Below, piece after piece: positions 16,774-25,818 of a stretch of DNA of 47,207 bases. Both the position numbers and the translations under genes were made by a program. The stretch spans positions 1 to 47,207 of the forward strand of contig RFHA01000377.1 of NCBI GenBank assembly GCA_003696565.1, given 5' to 3'. Each line of letters begins with the position of its first letter. Position 1 is the first letter of the stretch. The notes under the pieces are model-generated. The model ran no database searches. It was not told the DNA's origin and saw only the letters and a program-made list of their open reading frames with translations. Source of the stretch: Chloroflexota bacterium. GTDB lineage: Bacteria > Chloroflexota > Anaerolineae > Aggregatilineales > Phototrophicaceae.

Positions 16774-18243
16774 ATGCTGCTACGCATATTAATTTTTATG
16801 ATTGTTATCATGGGGATTGGTGCCCATACTGATGATGCATTTCGTCAAGCACAGCCGACCGAACGTCCTTTTCAACCAGTGAATTTACCAACGGCTACGC
16901 CTGCACCACAAGTTTGCCCAGAACTAGAAAATCCTTACCCGCAACACACGGTTGTCGCGGATATTAATTACTTGGCTCATACGGTTTGGGTGCAACAGCG
17001 TATACGGTATGCCAATACAACCGGCGAATCACTAACCCAGCTAGTTTTTAATATCGAAGCTAATCGCTGGCAAAATGTCTTTTTCTTAAATCGTGTAGCG
17101 GATAATTTTGATGATCTGCTATATACCCTGAACAATAAGCGGTTAGTTGTGGATTTGATGGACCCGCTGCCGCCTAACTGTGTGACCAATATTCTGCTGG
17201 AATTTCAAATACAAGTGCCCTTAATTGGTTTAGAAGTGTATTCTCCCAAAGGTTATTTAGGCTATACCGACCGACAAATGAATTTAGGGCATTGGTTGCC
17301 AACTGTTGCGCCATATCAAAATGGGGAATGGGTTACACGTCCGCCAGTGTTGGTTGGTGAGCAGGAAATTTTAGAGATTGCAGACTGGGTTGTGATGCTC
17401 AATTTAGTGGAGCCACCGCCTAATTTGGTTGTTGCTGCACCAGGGCAAATCACCCAAATTAGCCCAACTAGTTGGCGATATGAACATCATGCCTCGCGTG
17501 AGTTTAGCCTAAGCTTGAGCGATCAGTTTGTTTTGCATCAGGCAGAGGATGAGCATGGTGTTCAGGTAGAAGTTTATTGCTTTAACACGCCAGAGCTACA
17601 ACCTGCAGGAGAACATGCATTAGACGTTGCCACGCAAAGCCTGAGCGTTTATAGTGATTTGTTCGGGCAGTATCCTTATGAGCGGTTAGTGGTGGTTCAG
17701 GGGGATTTCCCGGATGGCATGGAATTTAGTGGTATTGTGTATGTCGGTGATGCGTGGTTCACACGCTGGGACGGCACGCCAACGTCTTACTTAACCTTGA
17801 TCACTGCACATGAGGTATCTCATCAATGGTGGTATGCTCGTGTAGGGAACGATGCCGCTTTTCATCCCTGGTTAGATGAAGCCCTGGCAACGTATAGCGA
17901 ATATGTGTATTTGGAAGAATATTATCCTGATTTGCGTGATTGGTGGTGGGCATTCCGGGTGGATGTTTATGAGCCAGAGGGGGCAGTTAACAGTACGGTG
18001 TATGAGTTTTCATCCGCACGTGAATATATCAATGCGGTCTATTTGCGAGGCGTGCGGATGTTACATGAATTGCGGCAAGATTTAGGCACACAAGCCTTTT
18101 TCCAATTATTGGCTGACTATGCTTTTAATCAGGCGGATCGCATCGCTTCACCGGATGATTTTTGGCATAATTTTACACCGGAACAGTTGGAACTAACCGC
18201 TGTCACCCGTTCACGTTATTTAAGACCGGAAACCAATAACTAA
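16774..18243 (+). CDS. Secreted M1 family metallopeptidase
   Basis: I choose ATG 16774, which has AGGA five bases upstream; the frame stays open to GTG 16711. The 489-residue product has a signal peptide, an N-terminal beta domain and a gluzincin domain. The zinc site is intact: HEVSH at residues 346-350 and DEA with Glu369, exactly the HExxH-x18-E spacing of M1 aminopeptidases, followed by 'LATYSEYVYLEEYY'. The usual GAMEN exopeptidase motif appears as 'GMEFSG'. It would cut peptides outside the cell. The length is short because the C-terminal helical domain of large M1 enzymes is absent. It is cotranscribed with the next small gene, 20 bp away. Confidence 0.9.
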   Translation: MLLRILIFMIVIMGIGAHTDDAFRQAQPTERPFQPVNLPTATPAPQVCPELENPYPQHTVVADINYLAHTVWVQQRIRYANTTGESLTQLVFNIEANRWQNVFFLNRVADNFDDLLYTLNNKRLVVDLMDPLPPNCVTNILLEFQIQVPLIGLEVYSPKGYLGYTDRQMNLGHWLPTVAPYQNGEWVTRPPVLVGEQEILEIADWVVMLNLVEPPPNLVVAAPGQITQISPTSWRYEHHASREFSLSLSDQFVLHQAEDEHGVQVEVYCFNTPELQPAGEHALDVATQSLSVYSDLFGQYPYERLVVVQGDFPDGMEFSGIVYVGDAWFTRWDGTPTSYLTLITAHEVSHQWWYARVGNDAAFHPWLDEALATYSEYVYLEEYYPDLRDWWWAFRVDVYEPEGAVNSTVYEFSSAREYINAVYLRGVRMLHELRQDLGTQAFFQLLADYAFNQADRIASPDDFWHNFTPEQLELTAVTRSRYLRPETNN

Positions 18244-18263
18244 AAACTTCTTAAGGAGTCATA

Positions 18264-18722
18264 ATGGGTAATTTAATTGTCACAATGTGTTCTGCAGCTT
18301 GCGTGTTGATATATGCGCCGGTTTTGTTGGTGGCGTTCCGTTCAATTGTCACGCGGCAAGCGACAATCACCAGTACAGCCGCGGTTGGCGGGAAGATGCT
18401 CCACTTTACCGGGGCAGCGGCGATGATTTTTGGTATTGGGCAGATTTTAAGTGCTGGGGCTAGCTTTTATGGCGTGTATCTTGCGGTGACCAACAGCAAC
18501 TTGCTTTATCTGTTTGCTGGGGCGTTAATTGGTGCGCTTGCTGCTGTTGGGGGAACGTGGCTGGCACGTAAAGCGCAAATGGAAGAAGCGCAAGTATTGG
18601 TGGGATCGCAGCAGCGCGGTGATGCACCGAATATGATTGTTGTGGATGATGCTAACCGAGACGCTTTTATTTCTGAATCCGGGCAGGGAAATGAGGATGA
18701 TACCCCGCCCATAGCACAATAA
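18264..18722 (+). CDS. Hypothetical membrane protein
   Basis: A 152-residue protein with three hydrophobic segments (about 5-25, 45-70 and 77-97), followed by a polar acidic cytoplasmic tail. AAGGAG precedes ATG 18264. No family is recognised. It follows the M1 peptidase by 20 bp and is probably on the same transcript. Confidence 0.7.
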   Translation: MGNLIVTMCSAACVLIYAPVLLVAFRSIVTRQATITSTAAVGGKMLHFTGAAAMIFGIGQILSAGASFYGVYLAVTNSNLLYLFAGALIGALAAVGGTWLARKAQMEEAQVLVGSQQRGDAPNMIVVDDANRDAFISESGQGNEDDTPPIAQ

Positions 18723-18779
18723 ACACGTCAATCTTGGATACATTCGCGCTGAATTGATCGCACTTCATAAACGTTTCAA

Positions 18780-18801
18780 TAATCTAATGCCGATTAGATT
18801 A
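18780..18801. promoter_or_regulatory. Perfect 22-bp palindrome upstream of aceB
   Basis: TAATCTAAT and ATTAGATTA flank a central GCCG, a perfect 9-bp inverted repeat. It is too A/T-rich for a terminator and is more like a repressor or activator site. It lies in the 348-bp gap between the small membrane gene and aceB. No other copy was noticed in the window. Confidence 0.5.
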
Positions 18802-18817
18802 GTACACAGTGTCCAAA

Positions 18818-18982
18818 AATTCTTTTGCGATTTCCATCACAATGCGGTGCAAGAAACAGGCAATGTGCTGTAATCTTTTAGATGTAATCGCAAAAAGGAT
18901 GGTAAAAATGACTTTTTTAATCGGCATATCCTCATTTAACAGCAATCTTGTAGCGGCTTGTGCCGCGTCTATTTCAGCTTAG
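18818..18982 (+). other. Structured leader with a 24-codon ORF upstream of aceB
   Basis: TTTTGCGATT (18823-18832) and AATCGCAAAA (18886-18895) form a perfect 10-bp stem. With one bulged A, the stem extends over AGGAT, the Shine-Dalgarno sequence of a short ORF. The ORF starts at ATG 18908 and stops at TAG 18980, encoding MTFLIGISSFNSNLVAACAA plus SISA. Inside its 3' end, GCGGC and GCCGC form another hairpin. The rest of the 18723-19070 gap holds the palindrome at 18780 and a CCCGC/GCGGG stem near 19018-19035. It may be a translated leader or a small RNA; expression is not shown. Confidence 0.4.
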
Positions 18983-19070
18983 CCCAAAAACTGTACAACT
19001 GAATCGGTTTAGCAGCCCGCCTGCACAGCGGGGATAGTATTGTATTGCTTATGAGAGGACTTTGGACATT

Positions 19071-20669
19071 ATGACGGGAATTATGACCCAATCAATTGAA
19101 ATTACAGGTGAAATGCACCCTGGTTTTGAGCAAATTCTGACACCGCAAGCGCAAGAATTTATTGCCAAGCTTGCCCGTCAGTTTACCCACCGGCGTAATG
19201 AATTATTGCAAAAACGTGTAGAACGTCAACAACGCATTGATGCCGGGGAAATGCCGGACTTTCTGCCGGAAACCAAGCATATCCGTGACGATGACAGCTG
19301 GCGTGTTCGCCCTGTTCTGCCAGATTTACAAGACCGCCGGACTGAGATCACCGGACCGACTGACCGCAAGATGGTTATCAACGCGCTGAACAGTGGGGCA
19401 AAGGTATTTATGGCGGATTTTGAAGACGCAAACTCTCCCACATGGTTCAATATGGTGGATGGGCAGATCAACCTGCGGGATGCTGTACGCCGTGAAATCG
19501 AATTTTATGATGCCACAAAGGATAAACACTATCAACTAAATGACCAGATCGCGACGTTAATGGTGCGTCCACGTGGCTGGCACCTAAACGAGAAGCACTT
19601 TTTAGTGGACGGTCAGCCAATCCCTGGTGGTATTTTTGACTTTGGCTTGTTCTTTTTTCATAATGCCCATGAGCTGATTCAACGTGGTAGCGGACCTTAC
19701 TTTTATTTACCCAAGCTAGAAAGCCATTTAGAAGCGCGCCTGTGGAACGATATTTTTAACATGGCGCAAGACGAACTCGGTATCCCACGCGGTACGATCA
19801 AGGCAACGGTTTTGATTGAGACGATTTTGGCGACGTTTGAAACGGAAGAAATTCTATATGAGTTGAGAGATCATTCTGCTGGCTTAAACTGCGGACGGTG
19901 GGATTATATCTTCAGCTATATTAAGAAATTCCGCAATAAGCCGGAATATGTGCTGCCGGATCGTGCGCAGGTCACGATGACTGTGCCTTTTATGCACAAT
20001 TACACGCTGAATGTGATTAAAAATTGCCATAAACGTGGCGCACATGCGATGGGGGGAATGGCGGCACAAATCCCTATTAAGGACGACCCACAAGCCAATG
20101 CCAAAGCCTTAGAAAAAGTCCGTTTGGACAAACTGCGGGAAGTTCAAGATGGGCATGATGGTACATGGGTGGCACACCCAGGCTTAGTAGAAACTGCAAT
20201 GACGGTGTTTAACGAATATATGCCACAACCTAACCAGATTGATCGGCAACGTGACGATGTTCATGTTACCGCTCAAGACTTGCTGACACCGTCTGAAGGC
20301 ACCATTACAGAACACGGGTTGCGCTGGAATCTAAAGGTTGGCATTCAATATTTGGAAGCCTGGCTAGGCGGTAACGGTTGCGTTCCCTTGTATTACTTGA
20401 TGGAAGATGCTGCTACTGCCGAAATCAGCCGGTCTCAGGTGTGGCAATGGCTGCATCATCAAGCCCAATTGGACGATGGACGTAAGGTAACGGAAGCTCT
20501 TTACGGGCAATTCCTTGAAGAAGAAATGGATGCGATCCGTGAGGAGGTTGGGGATGAACGCTTTACATCCGGTAAGTATGAATTGGCGATGAAGTTGTTT
20601 GATGAGATGATCCGCAGCGATGAATTTACCGAATTTTTGACGCTGCCCGCCTATGAGTATATTGACTAA
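19071..20669 (+). CDS. aceB: Malate synthase
   Basis: Malate synthase condenses glyoxylate with acetyl-CoA to malate, the second step of the glyoxylate shunt. The protein is 532 residues from ATG 19071; TTG 19062 is an alternative start nearer to GAGAGG. The family signature is present as '[17 protein letters not shown]', together with [12 protein letters not shown] and '[13 protein letters not shown]', whose Arg is catalytic in isoform A enzymes. Length and motifs point to the A-type (about 530 residues), not the 720-residue GlcB type. It is followed 280 bp later by isocitrate lyase on the same strand, which completes the shunt and allows growth on acetate or fatty acids. Confidence 0.96.
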   Translation: MTGIMTQSIEITGEMHPGFEQILTPQAQEFIAKLARQFTHRRNELLQKRVERQQRIDAGEMPDFLPETKHIRDDDSWRVRPVLPDLQDRRTEITGPTDRKMVINALNSGAKVFMADFEDANSPTWFNMVDGQINLRDAVRREIEFYDATKDKHYQLNDQIATLMVRPRGWHLNEKHFLVDGQPIPGGIFDFGLFFFHNAHELIQRGSGPYFYLPKLESHLEARLWNDIFNMAQDELGIPRGTIKATVLIETILATFETEEILYELRDHSAGLNCGRWDYIFSYIKKFRNKPEYVLPDRAQVTMTVPFMHNYTLNVIKNCHKRGAHAMGGMAAQIPIKDDPQANAKALEKVRLDKLREVQDGHDGTWVAHPGLVETAMTVFNEYMPQPNQIDRQRDDVHVTAQDLLTPSEGTITEHGLRWNLKVGIQYLEAWLGGNGCVPLYYLMEDAATAEISRSQVWQWLHHQAQLDDGRKVTEALYGQFLEEEMDAIREEVGDERFTSGKYELAMKLFDEMIRSDEFTEFLTLPAYEYID

Positions 20670-20746
20670 CTACCCGATCTATTACCGACGCACAGGCAAT
20701 AGACCCGGACGCGATATGTAAGAGCACACTCTACGCATCGGTTGAA

Positions 20747-20766
20747 GGGCATGGTGCGTCATGCCC
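20747..20766. terminator. Hairpin downstream of aceB
   Basis: GGGCATG and CATGCCC form a perfect 7-bp stem with a 6-nt loop, 78 bp past the aceB stop. No T tract follows, so it is more likely an mRNA-stabilising or weak terminating structure than a full terminator. Confidence 0.4.
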
Positions 20767-20845
20767 AAGCAACCACTTTATCGGAAGTGTCATCAAGCTG
20801 AGTATAAGACGATGGTTTAATCCACTATAGGATTGATCACATTGT

Positions 20846-20860
20846 AGATTAACTTAATCT
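20846..20860. promoter_or_regulatory. Palindrome AGATTAA-C-TTAATCT upstream of aceA
   Basis: A perfect 15-bp inverted repeat 90 bp before aceA. A second one, ATTCGA and TCGAAT around CACAA, covers 20909-20925, 25 bp before the start codon. Either could be an operator of the isocitrate lyase gene. The remainder of the aceB-aceA gap (20670-20949) shows no gene. Confidence 0.45.
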
Positions 20861-20949
20861 GAATATAAGACATGTAAGACAAAAACAAAACGCTAACAAA
20901 CTAATAATATTCGACACAATCGAATCAAAAATCAGAATGGAGAAAAATC

Positions 20950-22248
20950 ATGACCACCGCACAAGAGATGCAAAATAATTGGAAAAATAACCCCCGCTGG
21001 AATGGCATCACACGCCCATATACACCGGAAGACGTGCTGCGGTTACGTGGTAGCGTTAAGGTGGAATATACATTAGCGCAGATCGCTGCCAAACGCCTGT
21101 GGGATTTATTACAAACCGAGCCATATGTCAACGCTTTGGGGGCTATCACCGGTAATCAAGCGGTGCAGATGGTGGAAGCAGGGCTAAAGGCAATTTACAT
21201 CAGTGGCTGGCAGGTTGCTGCGGATGGTAACACCGCTGCTATGACATATCCTGATCAGAGCTTGTATCCAGCCGATTCTGTGCCGCGGTTGGTGGAACGG
21301 ATTAACAACGCGCTGATGCGTGCCGACCAAATTCAGCACATGAACGGCGAAAATAAAGTTAACTATTTTGCACCGATGGTGGCGGATGCGGAAGCTGGTT
21401 TTGGTGGCAACCTAAACGCTTATGAGATGATGCTCGCCATGATCCGCGCTGGGGTGGGTGGCGTGCATTTTGAGGATCAACTGTCATCCGCAAAGAAGTG
21501 TGGGCATTTGGGCGGTAAGGTCTTGGTCCCTACCAGTGAATTTATTAACAAGCTAGTGGCAGCCCGTTTAGCGACAGATGTGCTGGATGTGCCTACGCTG
21601 ATTATTGCCCGTACTGATGCGGATAGTGCGACACTGCTCACCAGTGATATTGATGAGCGCGACCGCCGCTTCCTGACGGGCGAACGCACCAGTGAAGGCT
21701 TCTTTGGGGTTAAGCACGGGATGGAAGCTTGCATTGCACGTGGTTTAGCTTATGCACCTTATGCAGATATGATCTGGATGGAAACCAGCCACCCCGATTT
21801 GGACGAAGCCCGTACTTTTGCGGAAGCCATCCACAAAGAGCATCCTGGTAAGCTATTGATGTATAACTGCTCACCCTCATTTAATTGGAGCCGTAATTTA
21901 GATGCTGGCACAATCGCTAAATTCCAACGTGAGCTTGGTGCCATGGGGTATAAATTCCAATTCATCACCTTGGCAGGCTTCCATGCACTCAATTTGAGCA
22001 TGTTTGAGCTGGCACTTGGTTATCGCCATGAAGGCATGACCGCTTATGCGCGGCTACAAGACCGAGAATTCGAACTCAACCGTACGGATGGTTATCGCGC
22101 GGTGAAGCATCAGACCTTTGTCGGAACTGGATACTTCGATTTAGTGCAGCAGGTTGTCACAGCTGGGCAAGCCTCAACGACAGCGATGGCGGGCAGCACC
22201 GAAACAGAACAATTTACAGACGAAGCTCCTATCCCTGCTGGAGATTAG
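20950..22248 (+). CDS. aceA: Isocitrate lyase
   Basis: Isocitrate lyase splits isocitrate into succinate and glyoxylate, feeding malate synthase next door. The 432-residue protein has the catalytic signature KKCGH at 182-186 with active Cys184, the '[11 protein letters not shown]' metal-binding block, 'ARTDADSA', and '[12 protein letters not shown]' near residue 300. Length equals that of E. coli AceA (434). ATG 20950 has GGAG upstream. It is followed by an 83-bp gap with a GGGCGCA/TGCGCCC hairpin and then the PEPCK-like gene. An AT-rich upstream region with two palindromes suggests separate regulation from aceB. Confidence 0.97.
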   Translation: MTTAQEMQNNWKNNPRWNGITRPYTPEDVLRLRGSVKVEYTLAQIAAKRLWDLLQTEPYVNALGAITGNQAVQMVEAGLKAIYISGWQVAADGNTAAMTYPDQSLYPADSVPRLVERINNALMRADQIQHMNGENKVNYFAPMVADAEAGFGGNLNAYEMMLAMIRAGVGGVHFEDQLSSAKKCGHLGGKVLVPTSEFINKLVAARLATDVLDVPTLIIARTDADSATLLTSDIDERDRRFLTGERTSEGFFGVKHGMEACIARGLAYAPYADMIWMETSHPDLDEARTFAEAIHKEHPGKLLMYNCSPSFNWSRNLDAGTIAKFQRELGAMGYKFQFITLAGFHALNLSMFELALGYRHEGMTAYARLQDREFELNRTDGYRAVKHQTFVGTGYFDLVQQVVTAGQASTTAMAGSTETEQFTDEAPIPAGD

Positions 22249-22267
22249 ATAACGGATATAAGCCGAT

Positions 22268-22287
22268 GGGCGCAATCCACTGCGCCC
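22268..22287. other. Hairpin between aceA and the PEPCK-like gene
   Basis: GGGCGCA and TGCGCCC form a perfect 7-bp stem with a 6-nt loop. There is no T tract, so read-through into the next gene is likely; it may protect the aceA mRNA end. Confidence 0.45.
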
Positions 22288-22331
22288 ACCCACCACCTGA
22301 AAAATAGAAACAATTTAAGAGGACAAATCTC

Positions 22332-22877
22332 ATGACCCTGCTTTCAAAATACCAGCAATTGAATCGTATTGGGCTGCGGAATATGGAGCAGATTCATTAT
22401 CAACCCAAACAACAGCCCCAACCGAAAGATATGATCACCCTAGCAGGTGTGGCATTAACACCACAGGATCGTTATATCATACAAGAGGCAATGACAAATT
22501 GGCACTTGGATAATCCGATTGATCCAGCTTATTTTGGTTGGATTTATCAGGAAATGGAACATTACTTCAAACATCGCTGTGTATATGTTCAGGATGGCAC
22601 TATTCGCGATGCAGTTGGTAAGCAGTTAAACGTGCGGGTAATTAGTGAAACACCCTGGCATGATACATGTTTTGAGCAGGTACAAGATTCTGTCTCTTTT
22701 ACACCAGATTTTATGGTAATTTATGCTGCGAATTTTAAGGCAAAACCACAGTTAGATGGCACGCGGTCAGAGGCTTTCTCTTTAACACACCTGACCAAGC
22801 GACTGATACTAATTGGTGGTACGCCATATCATCAGGAAGTAACCCATGCGATGACGACCGTGATGACGTTATTGTGA
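22332..22877 (+). CDS. Stand-alone N-terminal domain of ATP-type PEP carboxykinase, degenerate (pseudoenzyme)
   Basis: The 181 residues align from end to end with the first about 230 residues of ATP-dependent PEPCK (PckA). 'RIGLRNMEQIHYQP' matches the N-terminus, 'LNVRVISETPWHDTCF' (99-114) the RFITEVAWQAHF region, 'FTPDFMVIYAANFKAKP' (123-139), 'DGTRSEAFSLTHLTKRL' (142-158), and IGGTPYHQEV (161-170). The substrate-binding GRSPKDK loop is deleted (only TPQDR remains), so the Arg65 equivalent is gone, and the Lys212-Lys213 pair after GGTWYGGE is Thr-His. The whole kinase domain with its P-loop is absent: the frame ends at VMTLL, and a 12-bp stem follows nine bases after the stop. AAGAGG lies before ATG 22332. 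It cannot be a working PEPCK; a regulatory or binding role beside aceA is inferred. Confidence 0.85.
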   Translation: MTLLSKYQQLNRIGLRNMEQIHYQPKQQPQPKDMITLAGVALTPQDRYIIQEAMTNWHLDNPIDPAYFGWIYQEMEHYFKHRCVYVQDGTIRDAVGKQLNVRVISETPWHDTCFEQVQDSVSFTPDFMVIYAANFKAKPQLDGTRSEAFSLTHLTKRLILIGGTPYHQEVTHAMTTVMTLL

Positions 22878-22885
22878 TGATCAAG

Positions 22886-22919
22886 GTGTCCATATCGTTT
22901 CATCTGGCGATATGGACAC
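22886..22919. terminator. Bidirectional hairpin terminator between convergent genes
   Basis: GTGTCCATATCG and CGATATGGACAC form a perfect 12-bp stem with a 10-nt loop, between the PEPCK-like gene and the convergent permease gene. T tracts are lacking on both sides. It fixes the 3' end of the PEPCK-like gene as an old feature and not a fresh truncation. Confidence 0.65.
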
Positions 22920-22925
22920 AATTCC

Positions 22926-24122
22926 CTAAACTAGCTGTAGCCAGAGAATGCCTATAAACAGCGTCAAGATGGTGATTGGAATGCCCGCCCGTAGATATGC
23001 CATAAAGCTTAATTTTACGCCACGTTGATCTGCAACTTCAGCGACGATCAATGTGGCAGCGGAGCCTAGAAGGGTTAGATTTCCTGCCAGGGTGGATGCC
23101 ATTGCTAAAACCAGCCAAGCACGTTGTGGCTCTGCAAAATCTGACATCATTGGGGTAAATAACAAAACAGCCGGAACATTAGAGACGATGTTGCTCAATG
23201 TCGCAACGACCAGACTGAAAACAGCAACCCCATCTTGTAACAGGGGCTGCAAAATGTGGAAGATGTTCTCACTCAAGCCAGATGCTTCAATTGCCCCTGT
23301 AACGACAAACAATCCCGCAAAAAACGCCAGTAAATCCCAATCCAACGCTAATAGCTTACGTGGGCGTAACCGCGATACCAACAGGATAGCGGCAGCAGCA
23401 CATGCTGCTGTGACAATCGATACGCCGCTTAAAAATGCGATCATTAACCCTGCTACGATCAATAACACCCGTGAAAGAAGCGGGGTGTATGGGCGTGGCG
23501 GCGGTAATACAACCTCTGGCAGCTTACCCTTAAATTCTGTTGGGTATACTAGAATAATAACTCCCCAACAGACTACTAACCCCATTAACGCGACCGGTGC
23601 AAGATGCAATAAAAACGTTAGGTAAGAGATGCCACTTGCTTGCCCAATAATAAGATTTTGTGGGTTGCCGGTAATGGTGGCAACTGAGCCGACATTAGCC
23701 GCGGTGGCTAATCCAACAAGATAGGGGATTGGATCACGCTGCAAACGGTGTGTTAAATCCACCACCAGCGGCGTAAGCATCAAACAAACCGGATCATTAA
23801 GAAACACAGCCGATAAAACACCAGAAGACCCCACCACCAATGCTAATAACATACGCGGCGTATGGGCGATTCGTAATGTGTGGCTGCCAACAAATCGAAA
23901 AAAACCAGCCATCCGCAAATTGACATTGACCACCATCATCGCGCCGAGTAGAAGAATGGTTCCCATATCAATGGCATGCAAGGCGGCTTGTTCACTAATT
24001 GACCCGACAACAACTAGTAAAGCCGCACCTGCTAAGGCTATTGTGGCGCGGTTCATCCGCAACCCCGGTACTTGCCCCACTGCAATTGCTGTGTAAATTA
24101 GCCCCACTAAAATCGCGGTCAT
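22926..24122 (-). CDS. SLC13/ArsB-type anion permease
   Basis: A 398-residue membrane protein with about eleven helices in two inverted halves. 'VLSAVFLNDPVCLMLTPLVV' (about 98-118) and 'NVGSVATITGNPQNLIIG' (about 141-158) are the paired hairpin signature of the ion transporter superfamily (ArsB, NhaD, SLC13). The second half carries the mirror motif 'NIVSNVPAVLLFTPMM'. Members carry arsenite, dicarboxylates, sulfate or Na+/H+. Its place beside the glyoxylate genes hints at a dicarboxylate, but there is no residue-level proof. ATG 24122 is preceded by AGAGG. No ars gene is nearby, so an arsenite role is less likely. Confidence 0.85.
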   Translation of the reverse strand: MTAILVGLIYTAIAVGQVPGLRMNRATIALAGAALLVVVGSISEQAALHAIDMGTILLLGAMMVVNVNLRMAGFFRFVGSHTLRIAHTPRMLLALVVGSSGVLSAVFLNDPVCLMLTPLVVDLTHRLQRDPIPYLVGLATAANVGSVATITGNPQNLIIGQASGISYLTFLLHLAPVALMGLVVCWGVIILVYPTEFKGKLPEVVLPPPRPYTPLLSRVLLIVAGLMIAFLSGVSIVTAACAAAAILLVSRLRPRKLLALDWDLLAFFAGLFVVTGAIEASGLSENIFHILQPLLQDGVAVFSLVVATLSNIVSNVPAVLLFTPMMSDFAEPQRAWLVLAMASTLAGNLTLLGSAATLIVAEVADQRGVKLSFMAYLRAGIPITILTLFIGILWLQLV

Positions 24123-24215
24123 TTTACCTCTTTTGTGTTATAACCTTTTGATAAGAAAACTGTTATTGTATGCTAAGATGAGCGTATAAAACCATCGTAA
24201 AAATAGGGGAGTGTT

Positions 24216-25133
24216 ATGGCAAATGTTGATGGGATGGTGAGTGAGGCAATCCGCGCTTATAAGAATGGTAAAAAAGATGAAGCACAAGCGTTACTCATCA
24301 AAGCCACCGAACTAGATGAGACCAATGAAAAAGCGTGGATGTGGCTAAGTGCCGTGGTTGATTCCATTGAGGATCAAATGGTTTGCCTGGAAAATGTGCT
24401 GATTATCAACCCAGATAACAAAGATGCCCAACGCGGGTTAGAAATCCTCAAAAAGAAGGCAGCTAGCCAACCCAAGCAAGCCAGTCCGTTTACTGACTTC
24501 AGTGATGACTGGGGGGATATTGACGCAGATACCAGTGGCTTTATGGCGGATTTAGAAGTAGACCCGCCTGCTTATGGCGAAAAATCCGCTACGCCAGCAT
24601 TTGTAGCCGAAGAACCAGCAGACGAATATAGCAACACGTTTGATGATGCGTTTACTGATATCGGTTTTGACACTGACTATGAGGATGATTTCGATAGTTT
24701 TGGGGATGCTTTATTTGATGAAAGTGACTTTGAAGCTGAGATTGATCCACCGTCAGACCTTGATTTAACATCAGGTCCGTTTGGGACAACACTGGATTTT
24801 GAGGAAGCCCAACCGCAAGAAGCAACCGATGAATTTGATGATTTATTTGAAGACGCTTTTGAACCCGAACCAGAACCGATACGCTCACCGGTCTCTCCTA
24901 TGCCAGACCCGGAGCCAACCGGCGACGTGTTTTTTTCTACTGAAAAGCCACAAACAACACAAAATGAAGATGATTTTTCAGCTTATTTTGCCCAAATTCC
25001 AGCACGTATTAAACCAACACGCTTACCTGGATCTAAGGGCACAAAATCATTTTTAATGCGATTGGGTGTCATCATCTTAAGCCTGGCAAATATGCTAGCG
25101 GCTATTTTATTGGTCTTAAACCTGGTGGGCTGA
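24216..25133 (+). CDS. TPR-domain protein with acidic linker and C-terminal membrane anchor
   Basis: This 305-residue protein starts with two TPR-like units (about 5-85: 'AIRAYKNGKKDEAQALLIKA', 'CLENVLIINPDNKDAQRGL'). A long acidic, Asp/Glu/Phe/Pro-rich region (about 95-260) with no folded domain follows, and then one C-terminal membrane helix ('VIILSLANMLAAILLVLNLVG'). It would sit on the cytoplasmic face as a tail-anchored scaffold. TGCTAAGAT about 40 bp upstream of ATG 24216 could be an extended -10 box. Such TPR-plus-disorder proteins are common in Anaerolineae; no function is known to me. Confidence 0.75.
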   Translation: MANVDGMVSEAIRAYKNGKKDEAQALLIKATELDETNEKAWMWLSAVVDSIEDQMVCLENVLIINPDNKDAQRGLEILKKKAASQPKQASPFTDFSDDWGDIDADTSGFMADLEVDPPAYGEKSATPAFVAEEPADEYSNTFDDAFTDIGFDTDYEDDFDSFGDALFDESDFEAEIDPPSDLDLTSGPFGTTLDFEEAQPQEATDEFDDLFEDAFEPEPEPIRSPVSPMPDPEPTGDVFFSTEKPQTTQNEDDFSAYFAQIPARIKPTRLPGSKGTKSFLMRLGVIILSLANMLAAILLVLNLVG

Positions 25134-25214
25134 TAGAATGATTCCTTAAGGGTTTGTTGCATAGTTCAGTGCGATAATAAGACTGCTAAGTAAATATATT
25201 TAGGGAGTGGACTA

Positions 25215-25790
25215 ATGACATATGTTGCAAAACCATTTGTGGCTGGTACACCAGAAGCTTTGGTGATCGGGCAGACTGTGGCAGCGTTTGCGGAAAATTT
25301 GGAATCAGAAGTGATCGCGCCGCTATTACCCAAATACGGCTTAGATAACATTGACCCAGAAAAATGGTATCCACATCAAAGTTGGTTCAATGTCCTAAAA
25401 GACTTGAATGACACACTCGGGGAAGGGGCAGATTCAGCATTTATTGCATTTGGTAGAAAAGTTGTTGAAACAGCGGTGATGCCCCCAGAAATTCAAAGCA
25501 TTCCAGATATTCTTAATGCCCTTCATGCAATCCATCACCTAAACCTTAAGAATATCCCGGAAGAGGAGGGGTATCAAATCGAAAAAGTGACCGATAATCA
25601 TTATATAGTATATCATAACACGCCTAACCCAGATACAGCGATTTATGGATTTTTGTGGGGGTTAGCGGCACGATTCAAGAAGCCTGAAGAGATGTTTGTA
25701 GTGCGTCAATTAGATACAAACCCTAAACCGGAGATTTGCCGTTCTGCCTTTGAAGTAAAATGGGGCACAAGTAAAGAAGACATCGCATAA
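25215..25790 (+). CDS. Hypothetical protein, tandem paralogue 1
   Basis: A 191-residue soluble protein of a family I do not recognise with confidence. It shares over half its residues with the next gene. Notable features are 'YGLDNIDPEKWYPHQSWFNVLKDLNDTLGEG' (about 41-71, split here by function only loosely), 'EVKWGTSKED' at the end, and a Cys in 'KPEICRSAFEVKW'. The C-terminal third (VTDNHYIVYHNTPNPD, GFLWGLAARF, EICRSAFEV) recalls V4R-type sensor domains, which bind small hydrophobic or heme-like ligands, but this is weak. GGGAGTGG precedes ATG 25215. It is probably cotranscribed with its twin. Confidence 0.65.
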   Translation: MTYVAKPFVAGTPEALVIGQTVAAFAENLESEVIAPLLPKYGLDNIDPEKWYPHQSWFNVLKDLNDTLGEGADSAFIAFGRKVVETAVMPPEIQSIPDILNALHAIHHLNLKNIPEEEGYQIEKVTDNHYIVYHNTPNPDTAIYGFLWGLAARFKKPEEMFVVRQLDTNPKPEICRSAFEVKWGTSKEDIA

Positions 25791-25818
25791 CGATCAGTAA
25801 GCCTAATTGAGAAAGTAA

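Noticed and set aside
18723-19070. tRNA or other classic RNA gene in the gap before aceB
   Set aside because: No cloverleaf, T-loop GTTCRANNC pattern or known riboswitch core was seen; only hairpins, a palindrome and a short ORF.
20670-20949. Second short gene between aceB and aceA
   Set aside because: No open frame with a ribosome site was seen; the gap contains only a hairpin and palindromes.
22332-22877. Recent frameshifted pckA pseudogene
   Set aside because: No kinase-domain sequence follows in any frame before the convergent permease gene. The frame is intact, the N-terminal loop is cleanly deleted, and a perfect hairpin lies nine bases after the stop, so decay of a recent full gene does not fit.
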